Source of the DNA: Rhizobium leguminosarum bv. trifolii WSM2297
GTDB taxonomy: Bacteria > Pseudomonadota > Alphaproteobacteria > Rhizobiales > Rhizobiaceae
Direction: 5' to 3'
Assembly: GCF_000271845.1 (NCBI RefSeq)
Contig: NZ_JH719395.1
Location: 3,280,253 to 3,344,252, forward strand
DNA: 64,000 nucleotides
Positions 7,091 through 19,782 of the stretch are shown here, in pieces. Both the position numbers and the translations under genes were made by a program. Below the pieces are notes generated by a model that ran no database searches, was not told where the DNA came from, and saw only the letters and a program-made list of their open reading frames with translations. Positions within the stretch are counted from its first letter, which is position 1; every line of letters starts with the position of its first letter.

Positions 7091-7828
7091 ATGAATGCTT
7101 TTACTTCGAAGACTAATTCACGCTTCGATCCGTCTCAGCGTCAGGACAAAACCAGGACCCTGGTTGTCGCGAACTCGAACATTCGCCAGCCGAGCAGCTT
7201 TTCGCCTGTCGACAGAAGGATGGCTATGCGACTGGGCGTGAAGCGGCTGTTCGACATCGTCGCCTCAGTCAGCGCCCTCACCGTGCTGGCGCCGTTTTTT
7301 CTGGCGATCGCTCTCTTCATCAAACTCGACGACGGCGGTCCGGTATTTTTTCGGCAGATCCGCTGGGGACTGAACGGCCGGAAGATCATGGTCTTCAAGT
7401 TCCGCTCGATGCGCGCCGAAGATTGTGATCCGAGCGGCATTCAACAGACCGTCAAGGGCGACAGCCGTATGACCTCCATCGGCGCGGTGCTTCGAAGGAC
7501 CAACATCGACGAACTGCCGCAGCTTTTCAACGTGCTTGTCGGCGAGATGTCGCTGGTCGGTCCGCGCTGCCATGCGATCAATATGCGTGCAGCCGGCAGG
7601 CTCTATGAGGAACTGGTGCCGGACTACCACCAACGCCACATCATGCGCCCCGGCATCACCGGCCTCGCGCAGACGCGCGGCTGGCGCGGCCCGACGGCGC
7701 GACCGTTGCAAGCTCGCGCCCGCATCGCCTGCGACATCTACTATGTCCGGAATTTCAGCCTGTTGCTCGACTTGAAGATTTTATTGAAGACACTGGTCAT
7801 CGAGCTGCGCGGCGGCACCGGCTTCTGA
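7091..7828 (+). CDS. Sugar transferase (ExoY/WcaJ C-terminal type)
   Basis: A 245-residue bacterial sugar transferase. A single hydrophobic hairpin (RLFDIVASVSALTVLAPFFLAIALFIKL, about residues 52-80) is followed by the cytosolic catalytic block with FKFRSM, DELPQLFNVLVGEMSLVGPR and RPGITGLAQ. Such proteins move a hexose-1-phosphate onto undecaprenyl phosphate and start exopolysaccharide repeats. It lacks the N-terminal four-helix/CoA-binding region of WcaJ, as ExoY does. A 40-residue polar N-terminal tail is unusual. An AT-rich 167-base leader before it could hold its own promoter. Confidence 0.85.
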   Translation: MNAFTSKTNSRFDPSQRQDKTRTLVVANSNIRQPSSFSPVDRRMAMRLGVKRLFDIVASVSALTVLAPFFLAIALFIKLDDGGPVFFRQIRWGLNGRKIMVFKFRSMRAEDCDPSGIQQTVKGDSRMTSIGAVLRRTNIDELPQLFNVLVGEMSLVGPRCHAINMRAAGRLYEELVPDYHQRHIMRPGITGLAQTRGWRGPTARPLQARARIACDIYYVRNFSLLLDLKILLKTLVIELRGGTGF

Positions 7829-7925
7829 GGCATACCGGTCTCTGAGAGGCATCGGCAAAGCGGCCACTCTTTACAAGATGAAGCCGTCCGATGGCGCTGT
7901 CATCCGCCTGCCGATCAACGGACAC

Positions 7926-7952
7926 AAAAAAGGCGGCTGTTGAGCCGCCTTT
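7926..7952. terminator. Bidirectional terminator between sugar transferase and atpC
   Basis: AAAAAAGGCGGCT and AGCCGCCTTT form a stem with loop GTTG, with an A run on one side and a T run on the other. It can end the plus-strand exopolysaccharide gene and the minus-strand atp operon. It lies 22 bases after the atpC stop. Confidence 0.85.
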
Positions 7953-7973
7953 GATCATCGCAGTCGATTGCGA

Positions 7974-8381
7974 TCAGTCCTGTTGAACGATGCCGCTCAG
8001 ATGCGTCAGTTCCATGATGAAGTGCTCGAGCTTCGACTTGTGTTCGTGCAGCTCGGCATGTTCGAGCTCCAGGCGGGCAGCTTCAATGCGACGGGTCAGC
8101 TCGTCCTTGTGGAGTTCCTCGACCGGAACGGCGGATTCGGCAAGCAATGTGCAGCCGGTCGGCAGGATATCGGCAAAACCGCCGAATACGACATAGTCCT
8201 GCTTCTTGCCGGAGGCCGAACGCACGCTCACGACACCGGGCTTGACTGTCGTCATCGTCGGCGCATGGTGCGCCATGACGGTCATTTCGCCTTCCGTCGC
8301 GGGAATGACGACCTCGGTCACCATCTCCGACAGCAGCAGACGCTCCGGCGAAACGAGCTCAAAGTTGAAATTGTCAGCCAT
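7974..8381 (-). CDS. atpC: ATP synthase F1 epsilon subunit
   Basis: A 135-residue epsilon subunit. The N-terminal beta sandwich (FELVSPERLLLSEMVTEVVIPATEGEMTVMAHHAPTMT) matches the family, followed by two C-terminal helices rich in Glu, His and Leu. It links gamma to the c ring and can inhibit hydrolysis. Its ATG overlaps the stop of the small Cys protein upstream (TGATG), and it is the last gene of the minus-strand atp operon. Confidence 0.95.
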   Translation of the reverse strand: MADNFNFELVSPERLLLSEMVTEVVIPATEGEMTVMAHHAPTMTTVKPGVVSVRSASGKKQDYVVFGGFADILPTGCTLLAESAVPVEELHKDELTRRIEAARLELEHAELHEHKSKLEHFIMELTHLSGIVQQD

Positions 8382-8619
8382 CAGTGACTTACCTTCTCGG
8401 CTATGGCTTTCGCATCTTGCAATTGGGTCCCGCAGAACGGGCAGTGCATTATCGCTTGGTCGAGATAACCGAGGCCTTCCTCGCTCTGGACCAGACCGAC
8501 CACCATCATCAGCACGCCGTTATCGGCGCGATAGATGGTCGGCGCGGCTGGTTCCGGAAGATCCGCCACGACCCCTTTCAGGGAATCGCAGCAGAATATC
8601 TCGTCTAGCGCGTCGCTCA

Positions 8620-8620
<1 letters not shown>
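8381..8620 (-). CDS. Small conserved Cys-containing protein within the atp operon
   Basis: A 79-residue acidic cytoplasmic protein with four Cys: a CC pair near residue 10 and CPFCGT near residue 59. This could be a small metal or disulfide site. The start is the ATG at 8620, which overlaps the atpD TGA by one base. Its own TGA overlaps the atpC ATG in the same way, so it is translated in step with beta and epsilon. I do not recognise a named family. Position suggests a role in synthase assembly or regulation, but this is inference. Confidence 0.8.
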
Positions 8621-10964
<2,344 letters not shown>

Positions 10965-10992
10965 CCGTTATCCGTCCTAACTTAGGGCCCGA

Positions 10993-12521
<1,529 letters not shown>

Positions 12522-12522
<1 letters not shown>

Positions 12523-13088
12523 CAGCCAACCTCTTTCAATGCGAGCTTAAGAGTGGAGAGTTTGGTACGAAGAGACGTATCAATCTGGCGGGACCCGACC
12601 TTAACGATCAGACCACCAAGAATTGACGGATCAACCGTGACGGCAATCGTCACGTCTTTGCCGGTAACGCTCTTGAGTGCCACCTTCAATTCGGTTTCCT
12701 GCGCTTGCGAAAGCGCATGCGCCGAGGTGACCTCGGCGGAGATTTCACCGCGATGGTTCGCGGCGATCAGGCGGAAGGCCCTGATCATGCCCGGCAGGGC
12801 AAACAGGCGGCGGTTGCGCGCCACAACCTTCAGGAAATTGGCGAAGAAGCCGCTGATTCCGGCCTTCTCGCTGATGGCGATGATCGCCTTCAACTGGTCC
12901 TCGGCAGAGAAAACCGGGCTTGCGACGAAGCGCTTCAGATCGGCGCTCTCGTCCAGCATGGCCTGGAAACGGTCAAGATCGGCGGTTACGCTGTCGACGG
13001 CGCCCTGCTCGAGCGCCAGATCGAAAAGCGACGAGGCATAGCGCTCGGCAACACCAGATGTAAGCTGGGACGTGTCTGCCACTGGCAC
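12522..13088 (-). CDS. atpH: ATP synthase F1 delta subunit
   Basis: A 188-residue delta (OSCP-like) subunit joining the head to the peripheral stalk. The family start is [23 protein letters not shown], so the gene begins at GTG 13088, with CAGGGA seven bases upstream. An in-frame extension to 13340 is open but has no family similarity and is not counted. The C-terminus [18 protein letters not shown] is conserved. First gene of the F1 operon; Fo genes are elsewhere, as is usual in alphaproteobacteria. Confidence 0.95.
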
Positions 13089-13343
13089 AAATTTCCCTGA
13101 TTTCAATCCAAAATCCGGCTCTCGGCGGGCGCCGAACCTATGATCTTGAATTCGTTTTGATTTCCCCCAGAAATCACAAGAGAAGCCTCTTGCTTCTTCC
13201 GAAATTCGGGGTCCGTCTAACATAGGATGTTCGGACTCGCAACACGCGTAACGCCCGAATACGCCTTTCACATGAATTTCTGTTCGCAAAATTGCGCAAT
13301 GGTCTGGAAGCAGGCCGGAGAAGCCGTCTGCGGACGGCAAGAT

Positions 13344-13733
13344 TCACGTTTGGATGAAGCCGAAAACATAGAGCAGCGGTAACGCAGCCAAGGCAATTTG
13401 CACAACCAGGAGTAAATAGTTGACGAGATTACTCCCCTTATCGGACAGGATCGAGATAACACGGGCAAAGGCCGCCATCGCAAAGGAGGCGCCGAGCGCC
13501 ATGTAAATCCAGTCCTGAGCGAGCATGATCGCCGACAGGCCGAAGCCGAGATAGAAACCGCCCATCGAGCGACCCTCGCCAAAACCTTCCGGCCGTCCCT
13601 CCTGCGCCTGGAGGCCGAGAAGACGGAAGGTCTGGCCCGGCGCAAACATCATGATGAAACCGGCGAGCGCCGTAAAAGCGGCAGAGCAAAAGGCAAGCTG
13701 CTCGCCAAGCTCGGTCGGAAAATAGAAATCCAT
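13344..13733 (-). CDS. Small four-helix membrane protein (DUF4345-like)
   Basis: A 129-residue protein with four hydrophobic helices: LAFCSAAFTALAGFIMMF, a segment around MGGFYLGFGLSAIMLA, WIYMALGASFAMAAFARVI, and YLLLVVQIALAALPLLYVF. The pattern fits small DUF4345-type inner-membrane proteins of unknown role. It lies upstream of atpH on the same strand, separated by 255 bases that probably contain the atp promoter, and has its own gene boundaries. No catalytic motif is seen. Confidence 0.75.
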   Translation of the reverse strand: MDFYFPTELGEQLAFCSAAFTALAGFIMMFAPGQTFRLLGLQAQEGRPEGFGEGRSMGGFYLGFGLSAIMLAQDWIYMALGASFAMAAFARVISILSDKGSNLVNYLLLVVQIALAALPLLYVFGFIQT

Positions 13734-13811
13734 GCATCAGCCCCAAATCGCCCGGATGATTCGGTGTTTTATGGCATGCGTGGGAAAAGGAGGAAATGGC
13801 GGCGTTATGTT

Positions 13812-16028
13812 TTAGAGAAAACTCTGCGGATCGATGTCGAGCTGCACCTGCACCGATCCGCGCTCCTTGGGCGATTGCGACAGCATCGCCCGCAGGAACC
13901 CCTGCATGTCGGCGTTGCGCCGGCCGTGCACCAAAAGGCGGAAGCGGTGGCGGCCGCGCACCAGCGCCAGCGGGGCTTCGGCCGGGCCGAGCACCGAGAT
14001 GCCTGAAATCTGCGGCGCCGCATTGCGCATGCCGCGCGCATGGTTTTCGGCATCGTGGCGGGTTTCGGCCGAGACGATGATCGAGGCGAGCCTGCCGAAG
14101 GGTGGCAATATGGCGCGTTCGCGTTCGCTGATCTCGCGCTCATAAAAGGCGTCGGAATCGCCTGAGACAATCGCCTGCATGACCGGATGCTGCGGCTGGT
14201 AGGTCTGCAGCAGCCCATGACTTTTCAGGCCGGTGCGCCCGGCCCGGCCGGTCACCTGCGACAAAAGCTGGAAGGTGCGTTCGGCCGCGCGCGGATCGCC
14301 ATTGGCCAGGCCGAGGTCGGCATCGACGATGCCGACCAGCGTCATCAGCGGAAAATTATGGCCCTTGGCGACGAGCTGGGTGCCGATGACGATATCGGCC
14401 TCACCCTTGGCGATCGCCTCCAACTCCAGCCGCAGCCGCTTCACCCCGCCCATGATATCGGAGGAGAGAACGATCGTTCGCGCCTCCGGGAAATGACGCT
14501 CCACCTCCTCGGCGATGCGCTCGACGCCCGGACCGCAGGCAACCAGATGGTCGAGCGTGCCGCATTCCGGGCATGCCTCCGGCGTGCGCTCGGCATGGCC
14601 GCATTGATGGCATTGCAGCTGTTTGCGGAAGCGATGTTCGACCAGCCAGCTCGAACATTGCGGGCATTGGAAGCGATGGCCGCAGACCCGGCAGAGCGTC
14701 AGCGGCGCATAACCGCGGCGGTTGAGAAAGAGCAGTGCCTGTTCGCGCTTCTCCACCGTCTTGCCGATCGCCCGGATCAGCACCGGCGACAGGAAACCGC
14801 CGCGCTCCGGCGCGTGCCGGCGCATATCGACCAGATGCAGGTCCGGCAGCGCCGCATCGCCGAACCGCGTCGGCAGGTGGACGGTGCTGTAGCGCCCGCT
14901 CTGCCCGTTGACCTGGCTTTCAACCGACGGCGTCGCCGACACCAGGATCACCGGAAAATCGCCGATGCGGCCGCGCACCACGGCCATGTCGCGGGCATTG
15001 TAGAAGACGCGATCCTCCTGCTTGTAGGCGGGATCGTGCTCCTCGTCGACGATGATCAGGCCGAGATCCTCGAAGGGCAGGAACAGCGCCGAGCGGGCGC
15101 CGGCCACGACGCGCACCTCGCCGGTCACCGCCTGGCGCCAGACCTTTTCGCGCATGCGCGGCGCGAGATCGGAATGCCATTCGGCCGGCTTTGCCCCGAA
15201 GCGATCCTGGAAGCGCTCCATGAAACTTGCCGTCAGCGCGATCTCCGGCAGCAGGATCAGCACCTGCTTGCCGCGTTTCAGCGTCTCGGCGATCGCCTCG
15301 AAATAGACCTCGGTCTTGCCGGATCCCGTCACCCCGTCGATCAGCGACACCGAAAACTCGCCCTTGCGGACGTCGGAAACGATCTCCGCTGCCGCCTCCT
15401 TTTGCGGCCCTTCGAGACGTGCGGCCGCAAATTCCGGGTCGGGCAATGCCACGACCGGCGGCGGCGACAAAAATATCGTTTCGAAGATGCCGAGCGTGAT
15501 CAGCCCGTCGACGACGCTGGTCGAAACACCCGCCGCATGTGCCAGGCCGCTGCGTGTCCAGGACAACCCGTCGAAGGCCGTGTCGAGCACCCGGGCACGC
15601 GCCGGCGTCATCCGCTCCGGCTCGCCGCCGACGAATTTCAGTCCCTCGACCATCGGCTCCGGCTCGAAGGCGTTCGGTGCCCTCAGCGCCATACGGGCGA
15701 CGAGGCCGGGCGGCGAGAGCGTATAGGCCGCAACCCAGTCGATGAAATCGCGCATCTCCCGGGAAAGCGGCGGGCAGTCGAAGACATGGCTGATCGGACG
15801 GAGCTTCTTCGGATCGACGCCGTCCTCGCCGCCCTCCCAGACGACGCCGATCACCTGCCGCGGCCCGAGCGGCACCTGCACGACCGAGCCCGGCTCGACC
15901 GCCATGCCATCCGGCACCGAATAGGAATAGGGTTTGGGCGCCGGCATCGGCACCAGCACGGGAACCGTTCGGTTCGCGGGCGGTGCCTCGAAAAGCGCGC
16001 CAAAGAGATCGGACGAATCTGTGCTCAT
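13812..16028 (-). CDS. priA: Primosomal replication restart helicase PriA
   Basis: A 738-residue superfamily-2 helicase. The N-terminal 3'-DNA-binding domain (VPMPAPKPYSYSVPDG) precedes Walker A GVTGSGKT near residue 235 and the DEEH box (IIVDEEHDPAYKQED). Eight Cys form two zinc sites (CRVCGHRFQCPQC; CHQCGHAERTPEACPEC), and GTQLVAKGHNFP and QVTGRAGR are helicase motifs V and VI. It reloads DnaB at stalled forks. The start is ATG 16028 (MSTDSSDLFGALF); an open extension to 16094 is less likely. Confidence 0.95.
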   Translation of the reverse strand: MSTDSSDLFGALFEAPPANRTVPVLVPMPAPKPYSYSVPDGMAVEPGSVVQVPLGPRQVIGVVWEGGEDGVDPKKLRPISHVFDCPPLSREMRDFIDWVAAYTLSPPGLVARMALRAPNAFEPEPMVEGLKFVGGEPERMTPARARVLDTAFDGLSWTRSGLAHAAGVSTSVVDGLITLGIFETIFLSPPPVVALPDPEFAAARLEGPQKEAAAEIVSDVRKGEFSVSLIDGVTGSGKTEVYFEAIAETLKRGKQVLILLPEIALTASFMERFQDRFGAKPAEWHSDLAPRMREKVWRQAVTGEVRVVAGARSALFLPFEDLGLIIVDEEHDPAYKQEDRVFYNARDMAVVRGRIGDFPVILVSATPSVESQVNGQSGRYSTVHLPTRFGDAALPDLHLVDMRRHAPERGGFLSPVLIRAIGKTVEKREQALLFLNRRGYAPLTLCRVCGHRFQCPQCSSWLVEHRFRKQLQCHQCGHAERTPEACPECGTLDHLVACGPGVERIAEEVERHFPEARTIVLSSDIMGGVKRLRLELEAIAKGEADIVIGTQLVAKGHNFPLMTLVGIVDADLGLANGDPRAAERTFQLLSQVTGRAGRTGLKSHGLLQTYQPQHPVMQAIVSGDSDAFYEREISERERAILPPFGRLASIIVSAETRHDAENHARGMRNAAPQISGISVLGPAEAPLALVRGRHRFRLLVHGRRNADMQGFLRAMLSQSPKERGSVQVQLDIDPQSFL

Positions 16029-16239
16029 CGGGCGAGACCATGCCCGCAAATCGATGCAATTGGAACCGCAAAGAAGAGGCGGCGCCTCTGGCATCGAGTG
16101 TGAACGACTGAGCTCTGTCGAGATCGAACGTACCCCGAACGAACGGGGTTGCCGGGCAAGCGATTGGCCGCATAGATTGCCGGAAGACCTTTCGAAATGC
16201 CGAAGCCGTGTTCTTCGGCCGCTGAAGTGGAGAGCACCA

Positions 16240-17172
16240 ATGGCCAGACTGACCGAAGATGCTAAGGGCGTCTATGTGATTGCCGTTACCCCGTTCACCG
16301 ATGACGGCGCGCTCGATCTCGATAGTATCGACAGCATGGTCGATTTCTACGAGGCCGCCGGCGTCGCCGGCCTGACGGTGCTCGGCCAACTCGGCGAGGC
16401 CCCGAAGCTGACCGCCGAGGAATCGCGGAAGGTGGTCGAGCGTGTACTTAAACGCCTCGACGGGCGGCTTCCCGTCGTCGTCGGCGTCTCGGCGCCGGGG
16501 CTTGCGCCGATGCGCGAACTTGCCGAAGCGGTCATGGGCGAAGGTGCTGCCGGCGTCATGGTCGCGCCGCCCTGGACCATCAAAACCGACGACCAGGCCT
16601 TCGCCTTCTACCAGTCGGTCGGCGAAGCCCTCGGCGATACGCCTTTCGTGCTGCAGGATTATCCGCTCACCACCAATGTGACGATCGCGCCAAAGGTTAT
16701 CGAGCGCATCGTCAACGAGGTGCCAAATTGCGTCATGCTCAAGCACGAGGATTGGCCGGGCCTTGCAAAGATCTCAGCGCTTCGCGTCGCCAGGGACAAC
16801 GGTGCCATGCGGCGCATCTCCATTCTCTGCGGCAATGGCGGGCTTTTCCTGCCCGAAGAGATGGGCCGCGGCGCCGATGGCGCAATGACCGGTTTTTGTT
16901 ATCCCGAGATGATGGTCGGCGTCGTGGCGGCATATGCGGCCGGAAATCAGGATCGCGCCCACGAAATCTTCGACGCCTATCTGCCGCTCGCCCGCTACGA
17001 ACAGCAGCAGGGCATCGGGCTTGCCTCCCGAAAATACGTTCTTGCCAAGCGCGGCGTGATCAGGTCCGCCACCCTGCGAAAGCCAGGCGCCAAGCTTTCG
17101 GCGCTCGATATTGCCGATGTCGAGCGGCTGCTGGCGCGTCAGGCCATTCGTCTCAAAGAGATCGGAGCCTGA
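16240..17172 (+). CDS. Dihydrodipicolinate synthase-family aldolase/lyase
   Basis: A 310-residue (beta/alpha)8 enzyme of the DapA/NAL superfamily. The Schiff-base Lys lies in CVMLKHEDWPG and the active-site Tyr in LQDYPLTTN. The Thr-Thr pair that binds pyruvate in true DapA (GTTGE) is replaced by GQLGE, so this is probably not lysine-pathway DapA but an aldolase or dehydratase acting on another 2-oxo acid. The ATG at 16240 has GTGGAGAG upstream. It stands alone, divergent from priA, about 4 kb from a sugar-acid catabolic block. Confidence 0.85.
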   Translation: MARLTEDAKGVYVIAVTPFTDDGALDLDSIDSMVDFYEAAGVAGLTVLGQLGEAPKLTAEESRKVVERVLKRLDGRLPVVVGVSAPGLAPMRELAEAVMGEGAAGVMVAPPWTIKTDDQAFAFYQSVGEALGDTPFVLQDYPLTTNVTIAPKVIERIVNEVPNCVMLKHEDWPGLAKISALRVARDNGAMRRISILCGNGGLFLPEEMGRGADGAMTGFCYPEMMVGVVAAYAAGNQDRAHEIFDAYLPLARYEQQQGIGLASRKYVLAKRGVIRSATLRKPGAKLSALDIADVERLLARQAIRLKEIGA

Positions 17173-17175
17173 AGC

Positions 17176-17658
17176 TTAAGGCGTAAAGAACGAGCCTGAA
17201 ACAGGCCGAAAGGAGGGGATGTCTGCAATTTCGAGACAAAGCGTATCGCTGTCCGGCGCGCAGGGCTGAAACCCAAGAGCCTTCCAGAACCTGGCTGCGC
17301 CGGGATTACCCGGATGAACGGTGACGACACTGCAGAAATCCCGCCCGTGATTGAGCAGAGCCAGGGCCAGCAGCCGGCCGATGCCGTGCCCGCGCATCTC
17401 GGGACGGATGTAGAAACGCCGCATCCGCAACGCTCCGGATAGGCCGGGTTCGACGGTCATGCCGCCGATGCCGGCAAGCGCCTCCCCGACATAGGCGCCA
17501 AGCAGCCTTTCGCCGTCGCGCTCGAACCTGACGTCGCCGGCCGACCATTCGTCAATAAGACGAGCGATATGCAGATGACCCTCTTGCCGGGCCTCGCTTT
17601 CGAGGTCGGCAATCTCCCACGGCAATCGATCGCAGATCACTCGGATGTCGACCGACAT
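17176..17658 (-). CDS. GNAT-family N-acetyltransferase
   Basis: A 160-residue GNAT. The acetyl-CoA binding motif A appears as IRPEMRGHGIGRLLALALL (near residue 92), followed by the motif B-like NPGAARFWKALGFQP. It would transfer an acetyl group to an amine in the cytoplasm; the acceptor is unknown. It converges with the DapA-like gene, with three bases between the stop codons, and starts 12 bases after the acyltransferase gene, so the two may be cotranscribed. Confidence 0.85.
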   Translation of the reverse strand: MSVDIRVICDRLPWEIADLESEARQEGHLHIARLIDEWSAGDVRFERDGERLLGAYVGEALAGIGGMTVEPGLSGALRMRRFYIRPEMRGHGIGRLLALALLNHGRDFCSVVTVHPGNPGAARFWKALGFQPCAPDSDTLCLEIADIPSFRPVSGSFFTP

Positions 17659-17670
17659 GGCAAAACCTAT

Positions 17671-18621
17671 TTAGACCACAGGAACGGCAAGCTCGCGAGG
17701 CGTTGCTGCAGCCGGAAGGCTGACCGGCACGAAGGTCGCGTCGCCATCCCTAGCCATATCGTGCACCGTATGCTTCTCCAGCGCCTTGGTCACCTCGTTG
17801 AGGTCGCCGTCCAGATGTTCGGCTGGAATAAGATTGCCGATCACGAAATCGAAGCGGTCGCCGCGTTTATTCAACAATTCGTGGAACACCGTCATGTCGC
17901 GAAGTTCCGTCGACCATTTCGCCAGCCAATAAAACAGGCCGGAATTGCGCGCCGTCATGTGCACGGGAAGGATCGGCAGATTGTATTTGCGCGCCAGCCC
18001 GACGGCCGAGGTCTTCCACGGGCGCTCGTTCAGCCGGCCGTTCGCCCAGTAGGCAATGCGGCCTGATGGGAAGAGTACCGTCGCCTTGCCTTCCCTGACC
18101 GCGTGGTTGGTCAATTGCAGCGTTTCGCGCGCCTTGAGCTTGCTCTTGTGCTCTTCCCGCCATTCGACGGGAATGATCATCTCGGCAAACCGCGGATTGA
18201 CGCGGATCGCATCGCGATTGGCAAAGAACATCATATCCGGCCGGCGCGTCTTCAGGAGATCGAACACGGCGACACCGTCGGCAATGCCGGTCGGGTGGTT
18301 GCTGACCAGAATGAAGCCGCCGGCATCGGGAATGCGTTCGCCATTGGTGATGCCGATATCGAGTTTCAGCACGTCGCTCAGATATTCGAACGACTGGAAG
18401 CCCGGCATCTTGGCAACCGCATTGGCAAATTCGATCGCCTTGTTGTAGCGCAACAGCGTGTAGAGAAACGGCCGCATGACCGGCCAGAGCGGATTTTTCA
18501 CGATCCTCTGGCCGCGTTCGGCAATCAGCGTATCGACGATATGACCGGGCTTTCCCTGTGAAACGAGAGCGATAGCTTCCGCGAGCTGTCCGAAAGCCGT
18601 CATGGAATCGCGCCGTGCCAT
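17671..18621 (-). CDS. Lysophospholipid acyltransferase-like protein (PlsC superfamily)
   Basis: A 316-residue protein with a PlsC fold. The catalytic block is VSNHPTGIADG (near residue 107), a spaced variant of HX4D seen in the hemolysin/COG3176-like branch. It is followed by FFANRDAIRVNPRF and TVLFPSGRIAY, which replaces the phosphate-binding FPEGTRS. It likely acylates a lysophospholipid or related lipid at the inner membrane. No signal peptide is evident. The GNAT downstream is close enough to be cotranscribed. Confidence 0.8.
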   Translation of the reverse strand: MARRDSMTAFGQLAEAIALVSQGKPGHIVDTLIAERGQRIVKNPLWPVMRPFLYTLLRYNKAIEFANAVAKMPGFQSFEYLSDVLKLDIGITNGERIPDAGGFILVSNHPTGIADGVAVFDLLKTRRPDMMFFANRDAIRVNPRFAEMIIPVEWREEHKSKLKARETLQLTNHAVREGKATVLFPSGRIAYWANGRLNERPWKTSAVGLARKYNLPILPVHMTARNSGLFYWLAKWSTELRDMTVFHELLNKRGDRFDFVIGNLIPAEHLDGDLNEVTKALEKHTVHDMARDGDATFVPVSLPAAATPRELAVPVV

Positions 18622-18725
18622 GAAAGATCCTGTCTATGGGCTATAAGCTATCGCAGTGGAATATGATCTAAGGATGACAAAGGCTTGGCCGGCATTAGCA
18701 ATTCCATAACCGTTCCTGCTTCAAA

Positions 18726-19697
18726 TTGGCGGACTTGAAGGCAAATTCAAGGCCCCGCGACGTGAACGAACTGCTTGTTATAGCCGATCCCAGCCTGATG
18801 GCGGAACGGGCCGCATGGCTCGAAAATCTCGCCCGCGAGCGCCGTCTTTCCGAGCATACACTCGATGCCTATGAGCGCGACACACGCCAATTCCTGACCT
18901 TCCTGACTGGTCATCTCGCCGGTCCGGCGACGCTTGGCGATATCAGGGAATTGCGTCCCGCCGATTTCCGCGCCTTTCTGGCGGCCCGGCGCAAACAGGG
19001 CTCCGGCGCCCGCTCGCTTGGCCGCAATCTCGCCGGCCTTCGTTCGCTGTTGCGCCATCTTGAAAAGAAGGGCCTGGTCAATGCCGCCGGCGCCGGAGCG
19101 ATCCGCTCGCCGAAACAGCCGAAATCGCTGCCGAAGCCGCTCTCGGATACGCAGGCGATCACCGTCGTCAGCAACGAAGCCCAGCTCCACGATGAACCCT
19201 GGATCGCCGCGCGCGATGCGGCTGTCATGACGCTGCTTTATGGTTGCGGCCTGCGCATCTCCGAAGCGCTGGATCTCATTCCTTCAGACCTGAAGAAGGG
19301 CGCCACAACGCTGCGCATTACCGGCAAGGGCAACAAGACGCGGCTGGTGCCGCTGCTCTCCGTCGTTTTCGACGCGGTCGAGAAATATCGCACGCTCTGC
19401 CCCTATGATCTCGAGCCCGGCGAGCCGCTGTTTCGCGGCGCCCGCGGCGGCAAGCTGCAGCCGGCGATCATCCAGCGCGCCATGCAGAAGCTGCGCAGCG
19501 CCTTCGGCCTGCCGGAGACGGCAACGCCGCACGCGCTTCGCCACTCCTTCGCCACCCACCTCCTTGCCGGTGGGGGTGATCTGCGCACCATCCAGGAACT
19601 GCTCGGCCATGCCAGCCTTTCCACGACACAGGTCTACACTGGGGTGGATGCCTCGCGGCTGCTGGAAGTGTATGATCGTGCCCACCCGCGCGCGTAA
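18726..19697 (+). CDS. xerC: Tyrosine recombinase XerC
   Basis: A 323-residue site-specific recombinase. The SAM-like core-binding domain (about residues 20-110) precedes the catalytic domain with Arg in GCGLRISEALDL, the Lys in TGKGNKTR, the HALRHSFATHLL box, GHASLSTTQVYT with the second His, and the nucleophilic Tyr. It resolves chromosome dimers at dif together with XerD. I chose XerC over XerD from remembered neighbourhood and the RSLLRHL segment. The frame opens at a TTG; GTG 18762 and ATG 18798 are in-frame alternatives. Confidence 0.85.
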   Translation: MADLKANSRPRDVNELLVIADPSLMAERAAWLENLARERRLSEHTLDAYERDTRQFLTFLTGHLAGPATLGDIRELRPADFRAFLAARRKQGSGARSLGRNLAGLRSLLRHLEKKGLVNAAGAGAIRSPKQPKSLPKPLSDTQAITVVSNEAQLHDEPWIAARDAAVMTLLYGCGLRISEALDLIPSDLKKGATTLRITGKGNKTRLVPLLSVVFDAVEKYRTLCPYDLEPGEPLFRGARGGKLQPAIIQRAMQKLRSAFGLPETATPHALRHSFATHLLAGGGDLRTIQELLGHASLSTTQVYTGVDASRLLEVYDRAHPRA

Positions 19698-19782
19698 ACC
19701 TTCGTTAACGTTTTCTCTTAAGGGAAAATGCGCAAGCCGGGCGTACAGCATGACACGTATAAGGCATGTGATCGGAACCATC

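Noticed and set aside
13089..13340. N-terminal extension of atpH
   Set aside because: Open but without similarity; the family start [16 protein letters not shown] follows a GTG with a ribosome site at 13088.
14187..16103. Open frame of 638 codons on the plus strand
   Set aside because: Antisense shadow of priA; composition rich in Arg, His and Asp without any domain.
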